Positions 9,406-17,014 are shown, counted from the first letter of the stretch. The stretch is 33,818 nucleotides of DNA from Pirellulaceae bacterium (GCA_024102795.1 JAGFJK010000153.1:1-33818); one strand, 5' to 3'. A program made the numbers and translations. Notes: generated by a model not told the origin, from the sequence alone.

Positions 9406-10466
9406 CAGACGAACACTCCTTCCAGCGTCTTTGCCACCTGATCCGGCGACAAACCGCTCGCATTGACCTGTCCCTCTTCGTCGAGGAACCGGCCCACGAG
9501 TGGAAAACGCTCTTGAAGCTCATCGCTGAACGGCAAGCTCGTCCCGCCAAGCGCCCACCGGCCCGGTGCCGATTCCATCTGCTGCAACTGCACGAAGGCG
9601 GCGATCAGCGGGTCATTCTGAATCTCATACCGGCTCATGCCGTCGTGGTACGTCACGCCCGGAACAAGCCACTTGTCCTCGGTGTCGGCCCAGAGATAGC
9701 CGGGGAACCAGAGATCGTGGAACCAGCCGGTGGTCCGCTCCACCGAAACCAGACAAACCCGCTCGGCATCCCAGCAGGCCCGCACCTGCGGCCAGAGAAG
9801 CGCCTTGGGCGAAATCGCCTCGTTGAACTCAGGCACATAAGACGCTCGGGCATCATCGTCACCGGCGACCGGCAACGGGATGACGTATTGAGTGAGCCGA
9901 GCGTCGATCTCCCGGCGCACGATGCGGCCCTGTTGGACAAGCTCGACTCCTTCTCGTAGTGCGGCCAGCGAGTGTTCCATCTGAGCAACATTCGAGTCGC
10001 TGCCATCGATCAGGCCGGGGATGCGACGGAACGCCTCGGCGTAGACCGCCTGCGGGTCACCGCCTCGCTGCATCAGGTGCGTGACGCCCTGAAAGACTCG
10101 CTGGGCAGGCGGCTCACCCCAGCCCCAGAAGTCGCCCATTTCGGCGGCTTCGATGATCGACTTCCGGTGAGCGAGCGCGTGTTCGCTGTGGACGAGGACG
10201 TAGACGGACAAAATGCCGTCCACATCGACGTGGTTGTTCACGGCGGCCGTCCACGAGCCGGGTCGGGGATGGTCCAAGAAGCGGAAGCAGATTTCCGTAG
10301 ACGTGCCCGCTCGATACTCGACAGGCGTGCGGTTCGGTCGCCAGTGGCTCAGTTCCAGATCGGTCTCGACACGGAAGGAACGGCCCCCGGTCCCATCGCA
10401 GAACAGGATGTGTTCCGCCTTGGGGCGAGATGAGTTGTGATCGATGATCTCGAAGCGGTCAATCAT
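9405..10466 (-). CDS. DUF6687-like protein
   Basis: This 353-aa protein starts at the ATG at 10466, preceded by GAGGGACTTGG as a ribosome site; the open extension upstream runs towards the tmRNA terminator and reads poorly. Recognisable segments are FCDGTGG, TDLELSHWRPNRTP, STEICFRFLDHPRPG and NNHVDVDGILSVYVL, the last with a DHH-phosphoesterase-like D-x-D-G pattern, then GDFWGWGEP. These recall the DUF6687 family; I am fairly but not fully sure of the number. The C-terminal half includes WFHDLWFPGYLWADTEDKWL. It is soluble, with no signal peptide. It is the first gene of a four-gene minus-strand operon with TspO, the DUF6933-like gene and GNAT, whose common role is unknown. Confidence 0.75.
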   Translation of the reverse strand: MIDRFEIIDHNSSRPKAEHILFCDGTGGRSFRVETDLELSHWRPNRTPVEYRAGTSTEICFRFLDHPRPGSWTAAVNNHVDVDGILSVYVLVHSEHALAHRKSIIEAAEMGDFWGWGEPPAQRVFQGVTHLMQRGGDPQAVYAEAFRRIPGLIDGSDSNVAQMEHSLAALREGVELVQQGRIVRREIDARLTQYVIPLPVAGDDDARASYVPEFNEAISPKALLWPQVRACWDAERVCLVSVERTTGWFHDLWFPGYLWADTEDKWLVPGVTYHDGMSRYEIQNDPLIAAFVQLQQMESAPGRWALGGTSLPFSDELQERFPLVGRFLDEEGQVNASGLSPDQVAKTLEGVFV

Positions 10467-10556
10467 AATTCCAAGTCCCTCGGCCCTTCTTCGACGTTCG
10501 GGACATCCAGCCCCGACTCGACTTCGCTCAACAAGTGTGTATGCGTAAGTCCAAAG

Positions 10557-10594
10557 AAAAAGGCCAACTTGCGACAAAATCGCAAATTGGCCTT
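10557..10594 (-). terminator. Rho-independent terminator of the tmRNA gene
   Basis: On the minus strand a stem AAGGCCAA-TTTGCGA pairs with TCGCAAG-TTGGCCTT around a short T-rich loop, followed by TTTTTC. It begins two bases after the mature tmRNA 3' end. Confidence 0.85.
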
Positions 10595-10596
10595 AG

Positions 10597-10952
10597 TGGA
10601 GGCGGCGGGAATTGAACCCGCGTCCCGCGATGCTTCCATGCAAGCTTCTACGTGTGTAGTCGCTGCTTTGAGTTTCGCCGCCGAAGCCCCCAGCGACAGG
10701 GTCCGCGTACGACTAGCCAGAAACAGGTTTTAACCGCAAGCGTGCCCGGCATGACTCGCGGCGATCCGGATTTGCGAACCGGCTTTTGGAACTCTCCGAC
10801 TAAGTTCCGCAGCCAGGGCAGCCTGTGCTAGGCCGCCATTGCGAGGCTATCCTCGGCAAGTAATAGTTTGGTCGGCTTTTAACGTGGCCTGCTGACCAAC
10901 CACGACACGCCACTTACACTTCAGTTCACCCGGTCGAATCCAATTCGCCCCC
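10597..10952 (-). ncRNA. ssrA: tmRNA (transfer-messenger RNA)
   Basis: The 5' end on the minus strand reads GGGGGCGAATTGGATTCGAC, the conserved tmRNA start, and the 3' end reads GGTTCAATTCCCGCCGCCTC plus CA, giving the T-arm and acceptor strand. The two ends pair as a seven-base acceptor stem (GGGGGCG with CGCCUCC). The CCA tail is not encoded. The tag reading frame at 10857-10828 translates as AEDSLAMAA followed by TAG, with the usual hydrophobic small-residue protease-recognition end. The tmRNA rescues stalled ribosomes with SmpB. The length is about 356 nt, and the terminator follows directly. Confidence 0.95.
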
Positions 10953-11434
10953 CAGTTTTCCGTTTTCCAAACTCTCGTCGCTGCCCCGATCCGGTCCGCC
11001 AAACCAACCCCGCCGCGCCGCATACGCCAACTCGTCCTCGTCCTCGCTCACGCGTCGAGTTCCACGCTTCCCAGCGAACTGGGCAATGAACCCCTGCTGA
11101 CTGGGAGCGGCTCCCCAGGGAGCCGGGAATGGAACCACCGCTGCCGGCTACCCTGCCAGCCAGAAAAGCCGCTCTGCTCCGCCCGGTACTCATCGTCCGC
11201 GGCGCGAACCACCAGCGACCGGGGCGCCGGCCGGAGCGTCTGCTGCAATCCTTATCCTACCCGCGGCGGCCGGTCCGGAAAAGAGTCGTCCGCTGGCCCC
11301 CTTTGAAGGCGAGCCGGAATCTGACATACTCAGCGATTTGTCACTCTGACGAAAAGTTCCGCTTGCGCTCCCCCCTCGCGCAGGCGATTGCGCGCGGGCG
11401 GTGGTGATCTCGAGGCATCGCAACAGGAGGATCC
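10953..11434. other. Intergenic region without a convincing gene
   Basis: This 480-base stretch separates the divergent tmRNA and sugar-isomerase genes. Short open frames exist on both strands, but none shows a domain or consistent coding character. It should hold the promoters of both genes. A weak candidate for the plus-strand gene is TTGAAG near 11314 with CATACT about 16 bases downstream. I see no clear tmRNA promoter. Confidence 0.5.
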
Positions 11435-12328
11435 ATGTACAAGAATCTGAGCCCCACGGCGCTGGGAGTTTCCGGCCGCCAGAGCGAGCTGATTGAGTTG
11501 GCTTTGACCTACGGGTTTCGCGGCGTGGAAATCGATATGGCCGATTTCCTCAGGCGAGCCCGGTCCAGCGGCGCGGACCAGGCGGGGCGGTTCCTGAACA
11601 GCGCGAAGCTGAAAATCGGGAGCTTTGAATTGCCGGTCAATTGGCAGGCCGAGGAAGCGGCCTACCGCAAGGATCTGGCCCTGCTGCCGCAGATCGTCGA
11701 GACCGTGGCGACGCTGGACGCCGGCCGCTGTTACACGACCGTCCTGCCCGGCTCGGACGAACTGCCGTATCACGAAAACTTCGAGCGGGCCCGCAAACGG
11801 CTCGCCGAAATCGCCGACATCCTGGCCGCTCATCAGATGCGCTTGGGGCTCGGCTTCCTGGCCTTGAGCCGCTACCGCAAGGATCATGACTACCAGTTCA
11901 TTCACCAGGCCGAGGCTTTGCTCACGCTGCTCAAAACCATTTCCGCCAAGAACGTGGGCCTGGCACTGGACACCTGGAACTGGCGGCTGGGCGGCGGAGC
12001 GACCGATCAACTGGACGAGTTGTCGGGCGAACAGATCGTGACGGTGCGCCTGGCCGACGGCCCGCCGGACGTGGACTGGAGCGAGATGACCGAAAAACAA
12101 CGCCTGCTGCCGGGGACTGGAGGGCTGGTCGATAATGGGGCCATCGTCCGGTTGCTGGCAGCCAAGCAGTACGAGGGCCCGGTGACCCTGGCCCCGCATC
12201 CCTCCTGCCTGTCGGGCATGACCCGCGACAATATTGTGCAGCGAGCCAGCCAGATTCTGGACGAACTGTTCGCGGCGGCTGGAGTTGGCCGACCGGCCAA
12301 GCCGGCGCCCGTCACGACCGAGAGCTAG
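11435..12328 (+). CDS. Sugar phosphate isomerase/epimerase-like TIM barrel (xylose isomerase-like)
   Basis: This 297-aa protein is preceded by an excellent ribosome site (AGGAGG, six bases before ATG). It resembles the AP-endonuclease-2/xylose-isomerase-like TIM-barrel superfamily. YGFRGVEIDMADF near residue 27 is the second strand with its acidic residue, KIGSFELPVNW follows near 60, VGLALDTWNW near 180 carries the conserved Asp-Trp, and VRLADGP near 205 is a later strand. The HPSCLSGM segment near the end could supply a ligand for the metal site. These enzymes isomerise or epimerise sugars using a divalent metal. The substrate is not evident, and the canonical H-x-x-D-x-x-G motif is replaced by LADGPPD, so the specificity is probably unusual. 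Confidence 0.78.
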   Translation: MYKNLSPTALGVSGRQSELIELALTYGFRGVEIDMADFLRRARSSGADQAGRFLNSAKLKIGSFELPVNWQAEEAAYRKDLALLPQIVETVATLDAGRCYTTVLPGSDELPYHENFERARKRLAEIADILAAHQMRLGLGFLALSRYRKDHDYQFIHQAEALLTLLKTISAKNVGLALDTWNWRLGGGATDQLDELSGEQIVTVRLADGPPDVDWSEMTEKQRLLPGTGGLVDNGAIVRLLAAKQYEGPVTLAPHPSCLSGMTRDNIVQRASQILDELFAAAGVGRPAKPAPVTTES

Positions 12329-12349
12329 GCCGCCTGAAGAGGGTTTGCG

Positions 12350-12952
12350 ATGCGACCGGGCCGACGCTCCGTTGGACTGACGCTGCTGGGGTTCGGCGTC
12401 CTGCTGGCCTGGCTGGTCGTCAAGCCGATGTTGCCGACCGGACCGGTGGAAACCGGGCAGGTTCGGCCAGAGACTCCCAACGCCGGCCCGCCAGCAAGCG
12501 TCGAACGTCCGGATGGTGCCGCCGAGCAGGCGGAACGTCCGGTCGAACGTCCGATCGACAGCGCGGCGGGCGCGCTAACCGAACTGCCTGGGGACGTGTG
12601 GCGGTCTCCCGGCGGGTTGCTGTACGGCCCCGGCAGCCGCGAGGGGCATCGGCTGCGTCACGTACTGCGTCACGCTCGCGACGATCCGGACCGGCCGGGT
12701 GAACACGGTGTTTTTGACGGCGATCAGGCGGCGATTGTGGCCCTGATCGACGAGGCCTACGCCCGCTCGGAGCAAGGAGCGGGGCGCGTCGAGCGGGACG
12801 GGCCGCGCAGCGTGGTCACGGTGGATCTGCAGCGACGAGTGGGCTATGTCGGCGGCCAGGTTGGACGCCGCCAGGGGCATCCGGCCACCCGGCACGTGCG
12901 GCTGGTGTTGGAAGGCCGCAACGTGATTACCGCCTATCCGCTGCGCCCGTGA
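12350..12952 (+). CDS. Membrane-anchored protein with a possible BECR-type (barnase/EndoU-like) domain
   Basis: This 200-aa protein has one N-terminal membrane helix (VGLTLLGFGVLLAWLVV), a Pro/Glu/Arg-rich linker to about residue 78, and a compact C-terminal domain. The domain starts at WRSPGGLLYGPGSREGHRL and has HRLRHVLRHARDD, then HGVFDGD and DEAYARSE, then a beta-rich tail ending VRLVLEGRNVITAYPL. The R-x-x-H-x-x-R-H helix followed by strands and a final I-T-A-Y-P resembles the BECR RNase fold of barnase/EndoU/colicin toxins; this is my inference. No immunity gene is adjacent: the next gene encodes a zinc-ribbon protein and overlaps it by four bases (GTGA). Confidence 0.55.
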   Translation: MRPGRRSVGLTLLGFGVLLAWLVVKPMLPTGPVETGQVRPETPNAGPPASVERPDGAAEQAERPVERPIDSAAGALTELPGDVWRSPGGLLYGPGSREGHRLRHVLRHARDDPDRPGEHGVFDGDQAAIVALIDEAYARSEQGAGRVERDGPRSVVTVDLQRRVGYVGGQVGRRQGHPATRHVRLVLEGRNVITAYPLRP

Positions 12953-13254
12953 GCCGCCCGATGTTGTATCTCGGTTACTGTCGCCACTGCGGTGCTGGTT
13001 TGCTGGGGCTCCGCCGCTGCGGCCAGGGGCATTTGCTGGTTCTATGCGATGAATGCGACGCCTTGTGGCAGACCAGCGATCTGGGCCAACCGCCGCAGTT
13101 TCCGCCGCAACCCGATCTGCCCTGCCCTCACTGCGGACAGTCGCTCAACGGCCCCACCGCCCACTGGGCCTCGCTGGACGAAGTCCGCCAGGCAGGCTGG
13201 AACGATGCCCTGATCGTGGGCCCCGGCGGCTGCTCAGCCGCTTCCGCAACCTGA
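12949..13254 (+). CDS. Small zinc-ribbon protein
   Basis: This 101-aa protein has three cysteine pairs typical of zinc ribbons: CRHCGAG, CDECDALW and CPHCGQSLNG, plus a His-containing RRCGQGHLLVLC segment. It starts at a GTG overlapping the preceding stop (GTGA), or at the ATG four codons later. The overlap suggests co-expression with the membrane-anchored protein upstream. Its 3' end overlaps the convergent sigma-factor gene by 21 bases. The function is unknown, but two zinc-binding knuckles suggest nucleic-acid or protein binding. Confidence 0.7.
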   Translation: MSRPMLYLGYCRHCGAGLLGLRRCGQGHLLVLCDECDALWQTSDLGQPPQFPPQPDLPCPHCGQSLNGPTAHWASLDEVRQAGWNDALIVGPGGCSAASAT

Positions 13255-13965
13255 CGCGCTGCTGTCGCTCAAGCTGGGTTGCTCCGGCGAATCGGGCAAG
13301 ATCGGCGGGGTGGCGGGCCGGCGCTTTTTCCTATCGGCCAGGGCGTTGTCGGTTCCGATCACGGACAGGATTTCACGCAGCCGCTTCAACGCTCGGACGT
13401 ATCGCATGCTGGCCGCCGTGACCTGAATGCCCAGGATCTGCGCCACCTCGTTGTTGCCCAGCTCTTCGAAATGCCGCAGCGCCAACACTTCGCGATCCAT
13501 CGAGTCCATGCTGTCCAGGGCCCGCCGCAGTTCCTGCAGTGACTCTTCCCGTTCGACGGCACCGCTGGGAGACGTCAAGCTGTCGACCAGATGGGCGGCC
13601 AGCGAGAGCGAGGAGGCTTGCGTGAGCGGTTCGAGCCGGATCGAGACCTCGACCCCGGCGCTGCGCATCTTCGCACCCAGATGAAAACGATGGATGTCGG
13701 TCAGCACCTGCAGAGTGATTTGCCGGAACCAGACGTAGAACGGCACCGAGGGCTGGTTCAAGTAGCTGGGCAGCCGCCGCGAGGCCGCCATGAACGCGTC
13801 CTGCAGTACGTCGCTGACATCCACGCGACCCCACAGCCGGCGGTCGAGCCGAAATTTGACGAGTCTTTGCAGGCGATGCTGGTGCTTGGAGAATAAAGTC
13901 GCCAGGGCCTGCACGCCACCCTTTGCCAGGAAAGGGATTTCATCCTCTTGATTGTCGAACGCCAT
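13234..13965 (-). CDS. ECF-type RNA polymerase sigma factor
   Basis: This 243-aa protein starts at MAFDNQEDEIPF; the longer open frame upstream is Cys/Arg-rich noise. Region 2 is visible as RLQRLVKFRLDRRLWGRVDV, then SDVLQDAFMAASRRL (the D-V-x-Q-D-x-F core) and FYVWFRQITLQVLTDIHRFH. Region 4 is DSMDREVLALRHFEEL, then GNNEVAQILGIQVTAASMRY as the helix-turn-helix and VRALKRLREIL. The region 2-region 4 linker includes a Ser/Thr-rich stretch. The sequence style matches the large ECF groups of Planctomycetes that often accompany Ser/Thr kinases, but no kinase or anti-sigma gene is adjacent here. The target promoter is unknown. Confidence 0.92.
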   Translation of the reverse strand: MAFDNQEDEIPFLAKGGVQALATLFSKHQHRLQRLVKFRLDRRLWGRVDVSDVLQDAFMAASRRLPSYLNQPSVPFYVWFRQITLQVLTDIHRFHLGAKMRSAGVEVSIRLEPLTQASSLSLAAHLVDSLTSPSGAVEREESLQELRRALDSMDSMDREVLALRHFEELGNNEVAQILGIQVTAASMRYVRALKRLREILSVIGTDNALADRKKRRPATPPILPDSPEQPSLSDSSASGCGSG

Positions 13966-14364
13966 GGGGACGACCGATCCTCCCGCTGTTCCGGTTGGCC
14001 TCTCACGAACTCTCGCGGCCTGGCAGCAGATCGGGGCTGGCGCATGGAATCCAGCGCCGCCGGGGGTGAGTCTGTTCCAATTGCGAGAAATCAGGAGGGA
14101 GTTTCCCAGGGGGCCGCGCATCAGGTGACGCGGGCGAGTGGTCGCAGCGTGTGCCGCTCCTGCCCCGAGCGGGCTGCAACATGCCTCTTCCACGGAACAT
14201 TGTCCACTCCGCACGGCCTCCTGACAATGTAGGGTGCGCGGTTTCGGAGCGCAGAGCGAACTTCGTTCCCGAGATCGCTCCGAATACTTGCAGTTGAACC
14301 CTGCTGCCCGCTGTCAGTTCCGATCTTGCCTGCACACGCTGAACTGGGGCCGAAATCGTCTCCG
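13966..14364. other. Intergenic region with one hairpin, no gene
   Basis: No coding frame is convincing. TTCGGAGCG at 14243-14251 pairs with CGCTCCGAA at 14276-14284. Inside that loop GAAC-TTC-GTTC forms a second small hairpin. It could be a repeat element or a structured 3' region; its function is unknown. Confidence 0.45.
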
Positions 14365-14393
14365 TTGACCAGCGGCGGCAAGGCAAGTAAAAT
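14365..14393 (+). promoter_or_regulatory. Sigma-70-type promoter of tRNA-His
   Basis: TTGACC (14365-14370) and TAAAAT (14388-14393) are 17 bases apart, near-consensus -35 and -10 boxes. The -10 box ends 17 bases before the tRNA 5' end, a fitting distance for a short leader. Confidence 0.75.
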
Positions 14394-14409
14394 TCGTGGT
14401 TTGCAGCAT

Positions 14410-14484
14410 GGTGGATGTAGCTCAGTTGGATAGAGCACTGGATTGTGGCTCCAGTTGTCGGGGGTTCGAATCCCCTCATCCACC
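14410..14484 (+). tRNA. tRNA-His (anticodon GUG)
   Basis: The cloverleaf is complete: acceptor GTGGATG with CATCCAC, D-stem GCTC/GAGC, anticodon stem CTGGA/TCCAG with loop TTGTGGC (anticodon GTG), and T-arm GGGGG-TTCGAAT-CCCCT with one mismatched pair. A G at 14410 (position -1) faces discriminator C at 14484, the identity feature of tRNA-His. CCA is not encoded. Confidence 0.96.
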
Positions 14485-14526
14485 CCTGGCCGGACCCACG
14501 GGGCTTTCCGTCGGTTGTGGCACGTA

Positions 14527-14646
14527 GCCGTCTGGACAGGGGCCGTCTGGACAGGGGCCGTCTGGACAGGGGCCGTCTGGACAGGGGCCGTCTGGACAGG
14601 GGCCGTCTGGACAGGGGCCGTCTGGACAGGGGCCGTCTGGACAAGG
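14527..14646. repeat. Minisatellite: eight tandem 15-bp units
   Basis: The unit GCCGTCTGGACAGGG repeats eight times without interruption; the only deviation is one base in the last unit (ACAAGG). It starts 43 bases after tRNA-His and ends 26 bases before the 3' end of the convergent membrane protein gene. There are no spacers, so it is not a CRISPR array. The unit length is a multiple of three, but no real gene covers it. Its perfection suggests recent expansion by slippage. Confidence 0.95.
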
Positions 14647-14671
14647 GCCGCGGGCCCATCACCACCGTGGG

Positions 14672-15220
14672 CTACTTGTCAACGCTGCTGTCGTCCACCT
14701 GCAGCGGGGGCCGTCCGTAACGCGCTCGCAGCCCGTTCACTCCTCTCAGAATTGCCGGTCGCCGCAAAATGGCTCGCTCCAAGCGGCGCTTCCCCGGCAG
14801 ATCCAGCAACACGATCCCCACCAGAATCGTCAGCAGGCCCTGGCCCGGTACGCCGGGCAGCGACAACACGGCACCCAGTAGCACGAGCAGCAAGCCGAGC
14901 AGGTTCTTGCCCACTCGGCCCAGAAGGCGGAGCGTCGGGTGCCCGTCGCGCCAGAACTCCCGCGGATGGCTGTCCAGAAAGTAAGTCGCCGGCAGGCGAA
15001 CCAGCAGGAAGCCGATCGCCAACAGGCTGAGCGTCAACGTGGCCAGAAACAGGGCCGCGCCGATTGCCAGCGACTGCCAGTTTAACTCTCCGAACGATGG
15101 AACCACGAAAGACACGAACGCGACACCGGGAAGAAACAATGACAGAACGCCGGGCGTCCTGGTGCCGGCTAGGTCATGGCGGTCTTGGGTTCCGCGGCCG
15201 GCACGCGCTGGGCCTGCCAC
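14672..15220 (-). CDS. Small membrane protein, PGPGW-like
   Basis: This protein is up to 182 aa. The core has a first helix SLAIGAALFLATLTLSLLAI, a short loop with VRLPATYFLDSHP, and a hairpin helix LLGLLLVLLGAVLSLPGVPG joined to LLTILVGIVLLDLPGKRRLE. The segment PGVPGQGLLTILVG resembles the PGPGW motif of a family of small membrane proteins of unknown function. It ends with a basic, positive-inside tail. The only ATG (15220) lies 52 bases inside the preceding gene. A GTG at 15115 or 15106, just before the first helix, is a more natural start but lacks a clear ribosome site. It probably belongs to one transcription unit with the beta-helix membrane protein. Confidence 0.7.
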   Translation of the reverse strand: MAGPARAGRGTQDRHDLAGTRTPGVLSLFLPGVAFVSFVVPSFGELNWQSLAIGAALFLATLTLSLLAIGFLLVRLPATYFLDSHPREFWRDGHPTLRLLGRVGKNLLGLLLVLLGAVLSLPGVPGQGLLTILVGIVLLDLPGKRRLERAILRRPAILRGVNGLRARYGRPPLQVDDSSVDK

Positions 15221-16476
15221 CAGTGCCAGAGCCCTCCCAGTCCGAGCAGGACGACGACCAGGCCCAGGATGAGTCCGACGACCGGGATGTAGCTGAGCGC
15301 CACCAGCAACAGCAATCCGACGACCAGCGCCAGCACTCGGCCAACCAGCGGCGTGGCCGTGGCCGCGGACTGGCGGAAGATCGTCCGCCCAGCCGTAACC
15401 CCCACGACCACCTGGGCCAGATAGGCCGTGTACAGCCAGCCAAAACCCAGCAGCACCAGCACGCTCAGCGAACCGACCACCAGCACCACGGGAACCAGGT
15501 CACCGAGGCTGACCAGTCCGGCCAGGACAGATCCCAGGATGGTCGCCAGGAACAGCAGCACGAAGGCGACCAGCAGCAGGGCCAGCATCACGGCGCCCCA
15601 GCCCAGGCTGGCCAGTGGCTTTTGCCGCACCTGGTCGGCCACGCCCAGCGTCCAGCGGGGGCAGACCGCGACCAACAACAGTCCCACGACCAGCAACGAG
15701 ATTCCGCGCCGTGCGGCCGCCCACCAGGGGTTGCGGGGCGGGGCGGCGGCAGCCGCCGCGACCGCGGGCCGCGAATGGCTGGTTTCGCCGGCCACTTGAG
15801 CGTCCGGGGAAACACGCCCTTCGTCGGGCGATGAGTAGGTGAAGTTTCCGCCAATCCGGGCCGACTCGCCCACGGTCACTCCGGTCGCGACCTGGGGGTA
15901 GGCTACTGGAGGCGGAGGTCCGAAGAAGGGCGGAGGTCCTTCGTTGTTGCCGGCGCCCACGTCCAGATAGACGTCGCCCTCCACCTGGCCCCGCAGTTCA
16001 GCGGCGGCACAACCGGCCGCCACGTTCCGGTCCACCTGGCCGGCCAGCAGCATCTGGTAGCCGCCGAAGAACAGGTCGCGACCCACCCGCGATTCCGGCT
16101 CGCACTCCAGGCTGAAGCCGCCCGCCATCAGGTCGCCGCCCACGTCGGCGCCGCCAGCCAGTTTGATCACCTGGCCGCCGAGGCGGGCCGAGTTGGCGAC
16201 TTTGCCGGTGACCAACACCGTCTGGCCTCCCACCGCCAGAGTTCCCTCGACCGTCCCGCCAATCTCCACCTGGTTGCCAAACCCGATCACATCGCCCTGG
16301 ACGGTCCCCAGAATGCGAATCTTATCCCCGGCCACGTATAAGTCGTCGGCGATCACCTCGTCCTGCGCCACGACCACCTCCTCGCCGGAGCGGAACGTGG
16401 CGGCCTGCGTCCACGGCACGCAGCACAGCAGCGCCAGCAAAACAACCACGCAGCGGACCGGCACGGAGTGTGTCAT
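15169..16476 (-). CDS. Signal-peptide beta-helix (bactofilin-like) protein with C-terminal membrane domain
   Basis: This 435-aa protein begins with a signal peptide (VVVLLALLCCVPWTQA, cleavage after AQA-like residues near 26). Residues about 28-185 are a repetitive beta-helix with short periodic turns (GDKIRILGTVQGDVIGFG, NQVEIGGTVEGTLAVGG), like polymer-forming bactofilins. A Pro/Ala-rich linker (PPPFFGPPPPVAYP) and a second short beta-helical patch follow. The C-terminal half (about 260-430) has at least four membrane helices. I expect an exported beta-helix tethered to the membrane, possibly with an envelope-organising role. It lies upstream of, and slightly overlaps, the PGPGW-like gene. 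The function is unproven. Confidence 0.82.
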   Translation of the reverse strand: MTHSVPVRCVVVLLALLCCVPWTQAATFRSGEEVVVAQDEVIADDLYVAGDKIRILGTVQGDVIGFGNQVEIGGTVEGTLAVGGQTVLVTGKVANSARLGGQVIKLAGGADVGGDLMAGGFSLECEPESRVGRDLFFGGYQMLLAGQVDRNVAAGCAAAELRGQVEGDVYLDVGAGNNEGPPPFFGPPPPVAYPQVATGVTVGESARIGGNFTYSSPDEGRVSPDAQVAGETSHSRPAVAAAAAAPPRNPWWAAARRGISLLVVGLLLVAVCPRWTLGVADQVRQKPLASLGWGAVMLALLLVAFVLLFLATILGSVLAGLVSLGDLVPVVLVVGSLSVLVLLGFGWLYTAYLAQVVVGVTAGRTIFRQSAATATPLVGRVLALVVGLLLLVALSYIPVVGLILGLVVVLLGLGGLWHWWQAQRVPAAEPKTAMT

Positions 16477-16577
16477 CGGTGGTACATCTCCTCAAGTGCG
16501 ATGTTGGTGGAACAGATCCGGCGGACGCATTGGCGGTCGAGCTATTCGTTTGCCAACCCCGAAATCTTGGGGGAATT

Positions 16578-16737
16578 ATAGTCGCCTTTCGCTCCGCGAA
16601 AGTAGCGGGAAGCTGCATTTGGCCGGAATCCCGGAGGTCGACCGTGCTGTCTCCCTGGCAGAAATCACTTCGCGCCACTGCCTTCGCCCAGCGGGAAGCG
16701 AGGCTTCCGCTACTTTCGCGGAGCGAAAGGCGACTAT
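16578..16737. mobile_element. 160-bp element with near-perfect ~35-bp terminal inverted repeats
   Basis: The left end 16578-16613 and right end 16703-16737 are reverse complements except for one extra G (ATAGTCGCCTTTCGCTCCGC... against its complement). The inner 90 bases carry no gene. The end sequence CTTTCGCTCCGCGAAAGTAGC recurs, as far as I recall, in many planctomycete genomes. The size, termini and lack of coding capacity fit a MITE-like or REP-like element. It abuts the globin remnant directly. Confidence 0.85.
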
Positions 16738-16860
16738 GGCGAATTTCGGCGGCACGTCCGGTGACTTGCTCAGGTAAATGTCGTAAAACGTGTCGAACAG
16801 TTGGCCCGTGGCGCGGCTACGATGATGGCTGGCGACTACTTCGGTAAACTCGTCCGTCAT
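16738..16860 (-). pseudogene. Globin gene remnant (N-terminal ~40 residues)
   Basis: From the ATG at 16860 the minus strand reads MTDEFTEVVASHHRSRATGQ, then LFDTFYDIYLSKSPDVPPKF and A. This looks like the first helices of a bacterial single-domain globin (family pattern FYxxFLxxSPEVxxKFxNTD). The reading then runs straight into the 160-bp inverted-repeat element and stays open only through repeat sequence. Beyond the element (below 16578) no continuation of the globin is found: the heme-binding helices are missing. Insertion or deletion at the element is the likely cause. The upstream sequence contains in-frame codons (GTG at 16881) but no clear ribosome site. Confidence 0.6.
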
Positions 16861-17014
16861 GCCGTCCGCCCCTTCGCCCACGGATCCTCGTCACGGATGA
16901 CCCAGTGTGTCCCATCTGGCTTTGATTCGGCGTTTCGGCGGCTTGCCGTCACCATGAGCTGAGGGCGCGGTACGACCCGCGACGTCGGACCGCCGCCGAG
17001 GAGCAGAGAGCGCG

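Noticed and set aside
8205-10466. Integron gene cassettes (TspO, GNAT and DUF genes in one orientation)
   Set aside because: The genes overlap by 1-4 bases, leaving no room for attC sites, and no integrase is present.
10926-11193. Minus-strand short frames upstream of tmRNA
   Set aside because: Two different frames overlap each other and the tmRNA 5' end; neither has a recognisable domain or ribosome site.
14527-14646. CRISPR array
   Set aside because: The units are contiguous 15-mers without spacers, and no cas genes are in the window.
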